The notes under the pieces: generated by a model
Databases searched by the model: none
What the model saw: the letters and a program-made list of their open reading frames with translations, nothing else
What the model was told of the DNA's origin: nothing
Position numbers and translations under genes: made by a program
Shown here: in pieces, positions 35,290 through 46,147 of the stretch
How positions within the stretch are numbered: position 1 is the first letter of the stretch
Layout of the letters: each line of letters begins with the position of its first letter
Source: Bathynomus jamesi
Taxonomy: Eukaryota; Arthropoda; Malacostraca; Isopoda; Cirolanidae
Assembly: GCA_023014485.1 (NCBI GenBank)
Contig: JAJOZX010002715.1
Span: forward strand, 252,001-316,000
Direction of reading: 5' to 3'
DNA: 64,000 bases

Positions 35290-35905
35290 TTGTCGTATTT
35301 GGGCTAGTGAAAAACCAACCGAGTTCTACGAATGGGAGTGTGTCCTAAAGTTAATGTCTGGTTGGGTATGACAAGATCGAAGATTTACAGACCTTTTTTC
35401 TTTGCAGAAGCTACGGTAACAGGGCCAATTTATCTTGACATGCTTAGCAATTTCTTGAACCCCAGCTTCGTTCAGATGCCATTCTCGACACTGTTGTCTT
35501 TCCATGTCACTATGCAAACATCGTTCGGGGGGTACCTTGATGAGCTCTTACCAGATCGGTGGATTGGACGTGGTGAAAACAGGTCCTGGGCAGCACTGTC
35601 TCCGGATTTAACACCATTAGACTTGTTTGCGTGGGGCTTTATAAAGTCTGAGGTTTACAAAACAAGATCTGCACGATCTGCGAACCCACATTGTCGCTGT
35701 AGTCGCTAAAATAACCCGAGATATGCTTGAGAATGTGTTCCGCAATGTAGTGGACAGATTTGAGATTTGCAGACACACTGATGGTGCTCACGTCGAATCT
35801 TAGCCCTAAGCTTGATAAATAAATATACATCTAATTAGGTTACTACATTTTTATCCTAAAATACTATTTCAGCAAAATAGATACGGACGTTTGGACCACC
35901 CTGTG
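35290..35905 (+). pseudogene. 3' half of a Tc1/mariner-like element
   Basis: A 125-codon frame (35,332-35,709) has KVNVWLGMTRSKIYRPFFFAE, ELLPDRWIGRGENRSW and ALSPDLTPLDLFAWG (third acidic site), then continues out of phase to FEICRHTDGAHVES near 35,800. The middle catalytic box is garbled (FPCHYAN remains). The end sequence TTTGGACCACCCTG at 35,891-35,903 is the 3' inverted repeat. The 5' half is missing, perhaps lost at the junction with the LINE at 35,285. Confidence 0.75.
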
Positions 35906-36354
35906 CTTAAAGTCAACATACAAGTAATAAGGTGGTTTAATATATAAATTATAAAGTAAAAGTTAATATAAAATTATTAATATATAGTAGGAGATTACAA
36001 TACTCTATAATATTTAGAAATTAACTAGTTAAAGAAAATGTAAATTTATGGACAACTTAATTTATTAAGCTTTGCCTTTTTTGTGAATGTAAAATATTTT
36101 CATATAATTATACTTTGAAATGAGTACAAATTTTCAGTGTTTTTTATTTAAATTTTCTATAAATATAGTTTTTGTCAAAAATTTTAAAATTTCAAAGAAT
36201 CGGCGAGAGAATCGCCTAAATTTGGCCGATGTCCCCAAAATGGCCGATACTGATGCCGATTAAGCGGTACACTAATGTTTAGTGAAGAAGAGAGGGAGAA
36301 GTGTGTGTTTGAGAAAGCATGCTGGACTGCTCACAGGGTAGATGAGATATATAA

Positions 36355-36905
36355 TATTGATGTCCCACCTGAGCACCAAAGTATTTGAAAGAATAGTTAG
36401 AGAAAAGAAAATCTATGGTTTCTTGGAGACGCTGTAAAGATTCCACGAAAATCGGCACGGATTCCGATCAGGAAGATCATGCCTATCAACTTATACAGGA
36501 CTATAACAATATCCTCGATGCACTGGAAGGCAATGACAACTACGATGTCGTATACACCGATTTTGCTAAAGCTTTCGACAAATGTGATCATGGTATAATA
36601 GCACATAAAATGAAATATATTGAATAACGGGAAAAGTGGGAAAATGGATCTACAACTTCCTCAGAGAATGTCTACAGGTCGTCAAAATTCAAGGTATATC
36701 ATCGTCAGAATCAGACGTACGTAGCATAGTACCACAAGGTACAGTACTGGCCCCACTCCTGTTCATTATCACGCTAACAAACGATGGTGTAAACAGCAAC
36801 AGTATAGCAACATCTTTTGCGGACGATACAAAGATCAGTAGAAAAATCATCGATGCAAATGAAGTGGATGTCAGTAGTTTGGGTGCAGAAGGAGTGTGCA
36901 ATTGC
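36355..36905 (+). pseudogene. LINE reverse transcriptase fragment, second copy
   Basis: Same family as 30,690-33,790. It has HLSTKVFERIV, HGFRSG, YDVVYTDFAKAFDKCDHG (first Asp), GKVGKWIYNFL, VPQGTVLAPLLF and SFADDTKISRKI (FADD). Broken by frameshifts at about 36,480 and 36,628, and truncated after 36,905. Confidence 0.82.
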
Positions 36906-37569
36906 AAATGTTGATCAATGTTGCATAAGATTATCAACACGGGAGAATGTTGCAAGAGCAACAAGGGGTTATGCAACTTGGGGGCGGAGTTATCTCCCAA
37001 GAGAAGGGGAGAGAGGGAGGCGTTCGTCTGGTAGGAGCCAAGCGCATATTAAGACCAGCTGAGTGGCCGTTGTCTTAATATGTTCCTAATCAGCCAGTTC
37101 GCTTATCTGGCTGAGCTGCCAGATTGCGCTATTTATTTAAAGCATATATTCAGGCTTAATCCGCCAGTTGACTTAGAAGGCGTAAATGGCTTGTTCAGGT
37201 GTATATTATTAGGGTTCAGTTGCCAGATTGCGCTATCCAGATATTTTTGACATTTGGCTTAGAAATCCGTCAGCCGTTTTAGAAGGCAGCCATTTGATAT
37301 AATTAAGTGTTGTGTACAACCAAAAGAATTAAAGAAAACACCATTACATCATTCTGTTTATTTAGACGAATTAGTGTCTTCAATTTCACGAAATATATAG
37401 AAAATAAATATACTATGGTGTGTATATATGATCAAAAAATAATAATAGCAAGAAATACGAACGAGGAATATATATATATAATAATAAAAAAATACAAAAT
37501 GATGTAGTATAACCATCAATATATTAGTACAGGATATATATATACCCACAATTATATTAAATAAATATA
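36906..37569. other. Non-coding spacer
   Basis: Contains TGTTGCAAGAGCAACAAGG at 36,948, which looks like an LTR start, and a repeated phrase TGCCAGATTGCGCTAT (37,118 and 37,219), but no matching LTR end or gene. AT-rich from 37,400. Confidence 0.5.
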
Positions 37570-38955
37570 CGGGGTGTCAGGAAATGATTGCCCCCCCCCC
37601 CCTGTAGAGCAAAAACTAGAAGAGATAGATAAAAACCGGCGAGACCACTTGAAAGAGCGTTAAAATCTGAATAAAAACCATTATATTCTATTCCTGTGAT
37701 TTTAATTCTTACCATTTTTTTCCCCCACAGAAACCATGGCATCATCTATTTTGAACGATTCAGAGAAAAAGCGAGTTCTTGACCGCATTCGAGCTGTCAC
37801 ATTTCGTGAAGCAAAGGAAGCTGGTGCAACTTTCATAACTCGACACTGGGTGGCTGAGAGATTAAAAAGATCAGAAGACTTTGTCAAAAGGAATTGCAAT
37901 AAGAATCCTGAAGATTGTGAAACAGAATTTCGAGGAGGAAGACCGGAAAAATTATCTCAAGAATCGAAAGACATTGTGCTTGCTGCATCACGGCGCCGAA
38001 AGAAGAGCTGCTCTGAGGTAGCGAAAGAGATACTTATCCGTCGTGGTAAGATAGTCAATCGGCAACTTGTGCATCAATTTCGAGTTCGCCAAGGCTTGAG
38101 TGCTTGGCATGAAATAGCTAAGCCACGGAAGAGTGATCTTAATATTGAAGATCGGCTATGGTTTTGTGATTATCTTGAGGAATGGACGGAAGACGATTTC
38201 CTTCACTTGGTTGTCAGCGATGAATTCTTCGTTTATGTCTCCAGAAAACCAAATTTTCAGAATGATCGGGTTTGGGCAACAACTCTTGATGAAGTCCCAG
38301 ACGACCAGAAGTATCGAGAAATAGTAAAAAATCCAGCATGTGTGGGTGTTTTCATTATGTTCTCTATTCGGAAGCTCATCTGGGTTATCAAACCAAGAGG
38401 AACCAGTTGGGATGGGCTTTATTTTCGAAATGTAATTTTAGCCCAACATGTAATTCCGTTTTTGAAAGACCCCGAGTGTGTTTTGGATGTTGAACAGGCA
38501 AACTTTCTTCACGACAAAGCCCCCTGTATGAAAGCACTTGCGACTCAACAACTGCTTAAGAACAATAACATTGATTTTTTCGGAAATAATGAATGGCCTG
38601 GCAATTCTCCCGATCTTAATGTCTGTGAACATGTCGGATCCATCATGAAGGATCGGGTGGAGTCCTTAATGCTGGAACAACCCATTCAGAATCGGTATTC
38701 AACAGAAATTATGACTGCAAAGATCAACGAAGTCCTTGAAGAAATGAGTCATGATACCGATCTCTTTGAGACACTTCTGGGATCATACCCCCGTCGATTA
38801 ATGGCCGTCAGAGCTGCAAATGGGGGCAACACCCGATATTAAAACAAGTGTTTTTTATTCAAAATTAAACGCTCTTTCGCGTGGTTTTGTCTGTTTTTTT
38901 CTATTCCTTTCAGTTTCTTCTGTACAGGGGGGGGCAATCATTTCCTGACACCCTT
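37570..38955 (+). mobile_element. DD37E Tc1/mariner-type element, apparently intact
   Basis: 1,386 bp between TA dinucleotides (37,568-37,569 and 38,956-38,957). Inverted ends share GGGTGTCAGGAAATGATTGC followed by a C/G run, differing only at the outermost two bases and in run length. A subterminal AACGCTCTTTC-type pair (37,652 and 38,868) is also inverted. One intact transposase ORF lies between. It sits immediately left of the Polinton. Confidence 0.95.
37736..38842 (+). CDS. DD37E transposase
   Basis: 368 codons from ATG 37,736 with no interruption. The N-terminal third (1-130) is a double helix-turn-helix DNA-binding region (VTFREAKEAGATFITRHWVAE; later KLSQESKDIVLAASRRRKK) with a GRP tripeptide at 68-70 between them, as in Tc1/mariner proteins. 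The catalytic domain has SDE with Asp162, HDKAPCM with Asp260 and SPDLNVCEHV with Glu298, so 37 residues separate the last two: the DD37E arrangement. It would cut and paste the element at TA sites. The complete frame and matching ends make it the best candidate for a recently active transposon in the window. Confidence 0.93.
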   Translation: MASSILNDSEKKRVLDRIRAVTFREAKEAGATFITRHWVAERLKRSEDFVKRNCNKNPEDCETEFRGGRPEKLSQESKDIVLAASRRRKKSCSEVAKEILIRRGKIVNRQLVHQFRVRQGLSAWHEIAKPRKSDLNIEDRLWFCDYLEEWTEDDFLHLVVSDEFFVYVSRKPNFQNDRVWATTLDEVPDDQKYREIVKNPACVGVFIMFSIRKLIWVIKPRGTSWDGLYFRNVILAQHVIPFLKDPECVLDVEQANFLHDKAPCMKALATQQLLKNNNIDFFGNNEWPGNSPDLNVCEHVGSIMKDRVESLMLEQPIQNRYSTEIMTAKINEVLEEMSHDTDLFETLLGSYPRRLMAVRAANGGNTRY

Positions 38956-39040
38956 TACATCAAAATACTCTAAGTTCTACGGCGCAAAACACTAAACTCA
39001 CACGTAATCGAGTCTACAGTCACGTCATTATTGCTTTGCA

Positions 39041-39268
39041 CTACACGGTAAATAGTCCAACCATTACTTCACCGCTCAAGGTGTGCGGGTGCCTATACTC
39101 GATATAAGTGGCTTTCATATCGTTTAGTACTATTTTTGTGCCCACTTTACATTCGGTTGGCAAGTTATCTTTAAACACAGCTAGAATACAATCAAAATCA
39201 CGCACAAAAAGGTCATCGTTAGCCACATCATTATTATTAAATACAAGTTTATAAACACTCCTTTCCAA
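39041..39268 (-). pseudogene. Unidentified Polinton left-end protein 1
   Basis: 75 codons (MERSVYKLVFNNND... to ...EVMVGLFTV), acidic-to-neutral, with no signal peptide or membrane segment. I do not recognise it. It is the outermost minus-strand gene and lies downstream of the other left-end genes, so it may be part of a larger frame broken near 39,280 at an A-run. Function unknown. Confidence 0.4.
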
Positions 39269-39318
39269 TCGAGTGTTTTTTTCTTACCATCAGGAGCTTT
39301 TCAATCGTGAACTGTTCT

Positions 39319-40067
39319 TCACTCTACATAGCGGCAATTGAAATAATCTTCCAAGTCGTAACGACAGCTACTCATTATATAGAGATACAATTCTTCAGGG
39401 TGAACAGTGTAGGCGAGCTCTGCCCTGTACCGCTCAAGTGCTTTGTACCAAAGTTCGGGATATTTCGAAGTCTAAACCAGTGATGCACACCCTGGCCCGC
39501 GGGCCAAATGTGTCCCCCACGGGTCTTTTCAGTGGCCCCACGGGTCTTTTCAATTCAATGAAAAAGTTAGAATATAAAAGTGACCCAATTTATGACTTAG
39601 ATGGAAAGTAAGTAGGCTAATACATTTAGTTATTTTCTTCGCTTGGCCCTCATCAAAAACGTTTGTGCACCACTGGTCTAAACCTTTTAAATATGCATCC
39701 AGCTTTAGACCATGCTCGCCTTGTTCATTCCTACATTCGATAAATCCGTCGAGTAGAGAGATGTATGCGTATTCAAGAACCGTGTCAAAATAATCATATC
39801 CGTAACACGCGCGTCTAATATAGGCTTCAGCTTGCGGAATCCGACGATTTCAAACATTCTGTCGAGGATGAATCGGTTTCGCGTAAGGACAAGAACGTTA
39901 TTATCAGATGCATTCTTCCACATCAGTCGTATATCAATGCATGGCTGATAGCTATTTATACACAACGTACAAACAACGACATATGAGGGCGCATCACTAA
40001 TCTGTTTTCTTGTACCTACACCTGCAGGTATTTTATAACGGTCCTCACCCCACTTCTCAACTATCAC
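39319..40067 (-). pseudogene. Unidentified Polinton left-end protein 2, interrupted by a MITE
   Basis: The N-terminal part is open from 40,067 (MIVEKWGEDRYKIPAG). Near 39,810 the phase changes to a frame reading YGYDYFDTVLEYAYISLLDG up to the MITE at 39,675. Beyond it the sequence resumes with YPELWYKALERYRAEL and ends at 39,319. Rich in Tyr and acidic residues. No known family recognised. Codons remain clearly protein-like across both breaks, so decay is recent or partly an assembly effect. Confidence 0.55.
39478..39675. mobile_element. Short hAT-like MITE, copy 1 (198 bp)
   Basis: Starts CAGTGATGCACA and ends TTTGTGCACCACTG (inverted). Flanked by a perfect 8-bp duplication GTCTAAAC (39,470-39,477 and 39,676-39,683). 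Same family as 59,424-59,602; this copy has an extra internal duplication around CCACGGGTCTTTTCA. Confidence 0.95.
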
Positions 40068-40154
40068 GAAGACTATTCATCTCCTCAACACTTAAATAAA
40101 TAACATTACGTTTGCTTGCTTGCTTGCCTGGAAATCGTTTCAAGTATATAGTTA

Positions 40155-40562
40155 ATGGTGCCGGTTTCACGCCTGAACACGCGCAATGACCGTCACGGAC
40201 ACATCGTACGCGGCATTGAGAATGCTTCTCAAAGGAAGTTCATCGTATTCGCACGTACAGTTGGTTCAAGCTCTGAGATGACTGGGCCACAGGTGGGCGG
40301 AGTCACGCCGATGAAACGTGTACGGGTTCAAACTCGTATGTTTCGGAGGGGTGATGTACACGGGTGGGCGGCTCGTTGGGGGGGGAGTGAGTCACACCAT
40401 AAACTGCTGAAGCGTGTACGGGCTTGTTCGAATACTTGTGCCTCATTATACTGGGCAAACAATTTTCCGCTACATGAAGCAATACCAGTTTTAATGTTTT
40501 ATCACTCACAGGACGTTCATTTCCGCAAACTAAACATCTTCACAATCCGGTGCACTGTTTGA
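40155..40562 (+). other. Polinton internal spacer with an unsupported plus-strand frame
   Basis: A 135-codon frame exists, but its composition (Arg/His-rich, GGGGGG run) and lack of any motif give no reason to call it a gene. The GC content is higher than in flanking DNA. It separates left-end genes 2 and 3 and could hold regulatory or terminator sequence. Confidence 0.3.
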
Positions 40563-40607
40563 GAGAAACATATGCCCATATTTATTATTTTTGTTTAACA
40601 ATCGACA

Positions 40608-41150
40608 CTAGTCTCTAAAATCTTTTAAAAACTCACACAGGCCATTAGCCACAACCTCACTACAAACCTCATGATATATATTAATATAGTGGTAAAAATA
40701 CTTAAGATTCTCCATGATGACAAGATTTACATTCTCAGCAGTAGGGTACGAGTACTAGGTATGATGTAACATGACATAATATCGCTTGTAACACCACTCG
40801 TCAACAAGACTCACTATCCATAACCGTTGCTTATCTTCTGAACGTCTGGTTTCTTCTACTTCGCGGTATATGTGAGCTTTTATAAAGGTTAGGTCTACAA
40901 CATACTTCAATACATCGCTTGTACTACGAAATCCTACAATGCCCTCGCCAGAATAGCCGTAGAGTATTTGAACATCTTGGTCCTTCGCACGGTTCAATGT
41001 AGCCTTGAAAGTATCAAAGGAGGGTGGAATAGGGAGTTTTTCAGTATCCATCACATCTTGGCACTTTGCCGAATACCACTTCATAAACGTTGAACACACA
41101 ATATTAAAAGTAGCCATTACTATTTTTCGTCTACGCGGGAGAATACACAT
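40608..41150 (-). pseudogene. Unidentified Polinton left-end protein 3 with an in-frame TAG
   Basis: Open from 41,150; ATG at about 41,117 begins MATFNIVCSTFMKWYSAKC. A TAG stop occurs at 40,755-40,757, but the same phase remains open for another 48 codons (through ENLKYFYHYINIYHEVC) to a stop at 40,608. The mean composition is Tyr/Lys-rich with no transmembrane segment. Not recognised. Either a nonsense mutation or a readthrough; the former is more likely in this degenerate copy. Confidence 0.5.
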
Positions 41151-41333
41151 CTGAGCTCAAGGGGATGCAGAGGTCAACTGAGCACGCAGGGATAGAGATA
41201 TGCTCAGGTAGTGGCAGGAGTCACGCGACCGATCTTACAGTGGACGGAGCTTAGCGTTTTTCCTGTACACACACACGCAAAGGAGAAAATGAAATCTTAA
41301 TTGAAGCAAATGTACGTGATAAATAAACATCGT

Positions 41334-41336
<3 letters not shown>

Positions 41337-41404
<68 letters not shown>
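41337..41404. repeat. (TA)n microsatellite
   Basis: About 66 bp of TA with one CACA interruption, lying between PolB and the left-end genes. Confidence 0.95.
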
Positions 41405-41409
<5 letters not shown>

Positions 41410-41412
41410 CAA

Positions 41413-44400
41413 TCAAGAATTAAAGTAGCCAAAGGGTACGGTATCATAGGCATCAGGCACCTGGTAGCGCTTCCTGTGTGTGTTACGGCATACCTTCGTG
41501 CCCCTAAGTTCCTTCACACACCCCAGTTTCAGCGCCCGAAAATTGTGGGTCTCCACAGTCAGTTGGGGTGGCTGGTCGCCCTCAACTTCCAAGCACACTA
41601 GATCCTTCAATGAGTCAAAGTTAACGACTCGACGGTTTGCATGGTTAAGCGTGATTCCCTTAGCCTTCACGATATACTTCATATCATCCCTCACCTGTAT
41701 CCTATAGGTTTTTGGCCCTGTTGATACAAATGAGTCTGCGTATGTACCATCACCATACTCATCCTTGATCTTGTCAGTTAGCTCTCCGAGGAATTCCCCA
41801 ATAGCGGGCATGTATTCACCCTCCCTCGCTGTGAATATCACTCTGTGTCAGTGTACAGCACCCTCCGTCCAAGAGTATGCAGTAGACCCCAAAGTTTGAT
41901 GCGGGCGTGCCGTTATGAAGCTGGCTACATGGCCAGTTCGGTGATGTACTTTATTATGTAAGTATTACCTACATTCACGATCTCCATAACCTCTTTATCG
42001 GGAGCGTTGGCATAATCCCAGACTCCACTATAACTATGCCAAATGAACGTTCCCTTTGCCGGTATTCTGTGCAAATTTACCCCCAAAGACTGTTTAGACA
42101 ACTTTGCACTAAAGCGCTTGCCAGGATTCTTAATTTGGGAACGGTTAAGCTGTATACCTTCATGTGCACGGTAACGCTGAATATAAGCCGTTTTTTCATC
42201 TTCGGTATCAACCCCTCGCGGATATCCTAATGCTTTTACTTTATCCTTCAAAAAAGCGTTTATATATGGTGTGACAAGGTTGGGTAGCTTCTGAAACCTC
42301 CACATCTCGTGTATCTTCAATATTTTGTACCCATGGCGAACGGCTAGGTCCAGCTCAGGGCTTGTATATACACCTCTGATCTTACGCTGGTTGGTTGTAT
42401 GGTTACAATCACCGTTGTTCTCCTCTGCGCACTTCACGCACAGGGGAAACATGAGCTTGTGATCGATAACGACGCCATCCCCCCATAAATCGCGAGGGGG
42501 GAGCACGTCTACGAAAGAGTCCAAAGTAGCGCTCATTCAAGTTAGCTGAAAATTTCTCGATGGTTGGTATGGTGGCCCACACCATTTTTTCAGGCGCACC
42601 TACGGGGTACGGATTGTTCTTCGTCACGTAGGGGTATAAAGAGCAGAAGTAATAATGGAGTTTCACGCCCTCCGTAGGCGGAAAGTATAGCTTGAATGGG
42701 TTTGTACGTCCTCCAAACAACCTGTCACCGCATTTGAGGGGGTCCAGCACCATTGAATGTTTGATAGCCCTTATTTCTTCACGGTACTGGTCATCTGTTT
42801 CCATCTGTGCATGATACTCATGCTCCCACACGATCTTGAGTGAACTGGGAGCCTATAAGTTGATCGCGGTTACGGGTCCATGTGAGGCTGTCGGCAGGGG
42901 ATCTTCCATGGAGGTCCCCTGTGACGGCACACTCAGCGCGCAGGCATCCATGCCACCAGCAGCCGTTAAAGGAATACACAGTCTTCTCACCAGTGGCTGG
43001 ATCCTCACTTAGGCCATCAACCCAAGAAGCACGACCATTGACCTTAACGTGTACTTCACCCGTGTTGCGGGCATGTTTTATGTATACCCCGGTCTGTTGC
43101 TGTAGGTGTATGAGCCAGTAAATAGTGTTGTGCCCATAACTTCGGGGGTTGTTTCTGTGAATGACTGCTAAGGTGTCTTTAGGCATGAAGTTATTCTTGA
43201 ACACTAAAATATAATGAGGTGATCGTGACTTGCAGCGGATCGCATTTGAAACGGGCTATGTACATCCTTCTAAAGGCCTGGAAACATACCCTAAGCACAC
43301 GCATATCATTCACGCAATAACGTGCACATTCCTCAGCTATATTGTATGGATTACCTTCATTAAAACTGTTGTAGTAGTGGTCAAAATCTTCACGCTTACT
43401 ATCACTCATGTTGGTGTAATGTTTGGGTGGAGGTAGTCTTACGTAATTCAAAGTTTCGTTAGTGAGGAATGTGTAAGGGAAATACCCTTTTGAAACTTCA
43501 GCGGCTACGCCCATGACCTTGGGTAGCTTTGCTAATTTACAAGGTGTGAACAGCAGGGTGTTTTTAAACTGTACATTACCTCTTGTCTGCATCTGTATTA
43601 GTTTGTTGCCTCTTTTCAAGGGATCACCTGTAAATATCGCAGACGACTCGTGTTCAAGCAACTCCTTATAAAGGAACTGTCAAACTTCGCCCCGTTATGG
43701 GCAAGAATATACAGTCATTTTTTTTAACTTGTCCGCTAATTTGACAATATAGGATACAGAGAGTTTCACAGGGCTGCCATGTGCGGTCGTTTTAAGAACG
43801 TTTGTCAGTTTTTCACATTTGTGGCATTCGCCACACTCGACCCCCATGCACTCATCACAGTCTGACTTACGAGTAAATGTGGAATAACCTCTCTGGTTTC
43901 AGCGTTCGTGCAAGTTTCTATATCGTAGTACACGGTTATACAAGGGCTAGTTTTAGGCTTAGCAGCTTTCATATAACACATGCTTCACTCCATCTGCCTT
44001 ATATTTTTCATGACATGTAGAACAGTGAATTTCATCGCATTTATGTTTGAAATTCCCTCAATTATCAATCATGTAAAACATACCGCACTTACAAATCCTC
44101 ATTTTCCTGCAAATGCCAATTGATTTATGGAGTTCAAAGCATTATTATTGAAAAATGTACGTCTACACACATTACATTCCCTCTTCTCGATTTCACCTAC
44201 ACGACTTTCACATTTGGGGCTTTTACACTGCTCACATACCATGTAGCAATCCTTACAATGTTTCACCATATCAGCAGCAAACTCGAGACATCCCTTACAC
44301 AAATCATGATGCCTTCCATATTTTCGAATTTTATCATAACTGGCGTAGAGAGCCCTTATGTTACGGTTGGGGAGATACGATGTTCCTGACAATTCTAAAA

Positions 44401-45440
44401 TTAGAGGTCTTGTACGATCTCTCACGCTGCTTTTAAAAACACACACAGTCCTACGACGATCATCCACTCCAAATACTACTATACGTGCATTCATTTCCTG
44501 CTCGGCCCTTCTCAGTTCTTCAGGACCCATATTACACTCAAACTCAAGCTTACAATCTGAAGCCAGTTTACGGGCACGCTGCACAACCGTAGGCAGCCAA
44601 ATTTTTTGCGTCCATGTATTTAGCACAGTGAACATATGAGCTAAGACTATTGCTATAAAGCCACAACCACGATCGACGTTTAAATGCTTTCTGTAAATAA
44701 CCGGAGAATTGAAATTAAGAGTATAAGGTGTGGCACTATGACCCGCAACCCGGAATACTCTGTCAATATCTACCATGAAGTTGTCCATATTGAAGGCTGT
44801 ACTACTTTGAGAGGCCTGCATTATACGGCCCAAGATATATTCTATGTCTACAGCCGCCAAACGTCTGAACGGTATTACTACCCAAAAATCATCTACGTCC
44901 CCGTCATCTGACCCGAACCTGAAGGACAACCTCGTCCGGACTTCACGTTCGTCGCGGTTCTGAAGGGCAAACTCCACAATACGTTCAACTACGCGTCGCA
45001 GTCCGTTGGTATACAGGGATCCAGGGTCAACCCTGACCACGTACCGATTTCTAGTCAGGGCAGGGGTGGGGGTAGCGTGCGCACCAACTCGAATGTTATA
45101 CCATCCTCCACAGTATGAGAAGCTGCTGTGGAGGAAGTACCCGGAACTGAACAGGAATAATGGGGCATATTTGAGGAAGGTACTATTGTGGGGGTTGTGT
45201 CGTAAGACGTAGAGGGTTGGGGCTCTATTACTGGGGTCTAACAACCGGCGCAATCCTGGCACGCTTTATACCTGACGTGGAGGGTTCTTCATCATGCTTC
45301 CGCTTTGAACTGTCGCATGCTACAGGTGTCGCTGGTGAGGGTTCGTCAGCGGGGAAGGATTCTGTAGCTACACGGCATCGGGTTCATCTGTGATATCGAT
45401 GATGGGGGCTGTACATCGTCGTCATTCACGGTTCTGTGGA
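41413..45440 (-). pseudogene. PolB: Polinton protein-primed DNA polymerase B
   Basis: Spread over about seven phases. The N-terminal region has a KRKH...KRAR nuclear-localisation-like cluster (45,270-45,330), then 44,099-45,262 (387 codons; its Met is a GTG) ending in Cys-rich zinc motifs. Exonuclease motifs: YYDIET at about 43,925, HNGAKFDSSF at about 43,690, YCVNDMRVL at about 43,300. The GCWWHGC box typical of Polinton PolB lies at 42,955. Polymerase motif A reads YFCSLYP at about 42,640, with Tyr where Asp is expected. Motif B (NPG.R..AKL) is cut by an extra C in a C-run near 42,080. Motif C (YTDT) at about 41,850 is followed by a 2-bp loss. C-terminus LGELTDKI...GPKTYRI to 41,413. The family copies linear protein-capped DNA. 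Confidence 0.92.
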
Positions 45441-45523
45441 AGAAGAAAACAAAATATAAGGAGCAGCACTCAAAATTTGTAATATTTTGTAAATGACCCA
45501 CTTAGGGGTGTGACGTGTTAGAG

Positions 45524-46147
45524 ATGGAATCTGTAGAAAAATTCAGGTTCACAAGCCCCTCCACATGTATTATATCTGGCCCTACAGGATGTGGAAAAAC
45601 TGTATTTATGTTTAAAATTATTAAAGATAAGGGGGAGATGTTCTCAAAATTTGTGCATAAAGTAATATGGTGCTATTCGACATATCAGTCAGTGTTCAAC
45701 GAGTACCAAGATGAAATTTTGTTCCACAAAGGTGTATATGACGTAAATTCGTTAAAAGGTAATGAGCATACAGTTATTGTAATTGACGATCTCATGTTGG
45801 AAATGGATAAAACGTTTGCCGAGACATTTACAGTGTTCTCCCATCTTAACGTAAACGTATTCTTCACCAACCAGAATCTATTTTTCAAAAGTAGATACAT
45901 GCGCGATGTGTCGCTAAATACACAATATCTAGCCTTATTCGCACAACGTAGAGTGTCACAAATTGGGGTATTAGCCAATCAAATGTTCCCGAATCAGCTT
46001 AAGGAGTTTTTGGAGGTTTATAAAGAAGCCACAAGTCAGTGTTATGGATATTTGTTTTGTGACCTTCAGCCGCGAAACACGTTTAGGGTGCTTCTAAGAA
46101 CGAATATACTCCCAAACGAACCTGAAACGGTGTATATTCCAGAATGA
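45524..46147 (+). CDS. Polinton packaging ATPase (A32/FtsK-like)
   Basis: 207 codons from ATG 45,524 (MESVEKFRF), uninterrupted; the frame is open three codons further but only from a GTG. Walker A GPTGCGKT lies at residues 19-26, Walker B VIVIDDLM near 90, and sensor-like NVFFTNQNLFF and RDVSLNTQYLALF follow, as in Polinton and NCLDV genome-packaging ATPases. It would pump DNA into the capsid. It diverges from PolB across a ~80-bp gap that should hold both promoters, and its stop overlaps the next ATG (ATGA at 46,144). The best-preserved gene of the element. Confidence 0.92.
   Translation: MESVEKFRFTSPSTCIISGPTGCGKTVFMFKIIKDKGEMFSKFVHKVIWCYSTYQSVFNEYQDEILFHKGVYDVNSLKGNEHTVIVIDDLMLEMDKTFAETFTVFSHLNVNVFFTNQNLFFKSRYMRDVSLNTQYLALFAQRRVSQIGVLANQMFPNQLKEFLEVYKEATSQCYGYLFCDLQPRNTFRVLLRTNILPNEPETVYIPE

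Noticed and set aside
36948..37391. Solo LTR
   Set aside because: A TGTTGC start is present, but no matching CA end with a target duplication could be found.
40155..40562. Plus-strand 135-codon gene within the Polinton
   Set aside because: No motif, includes a G7 run, and lies opposite to the left-end genes; treated as spacer.
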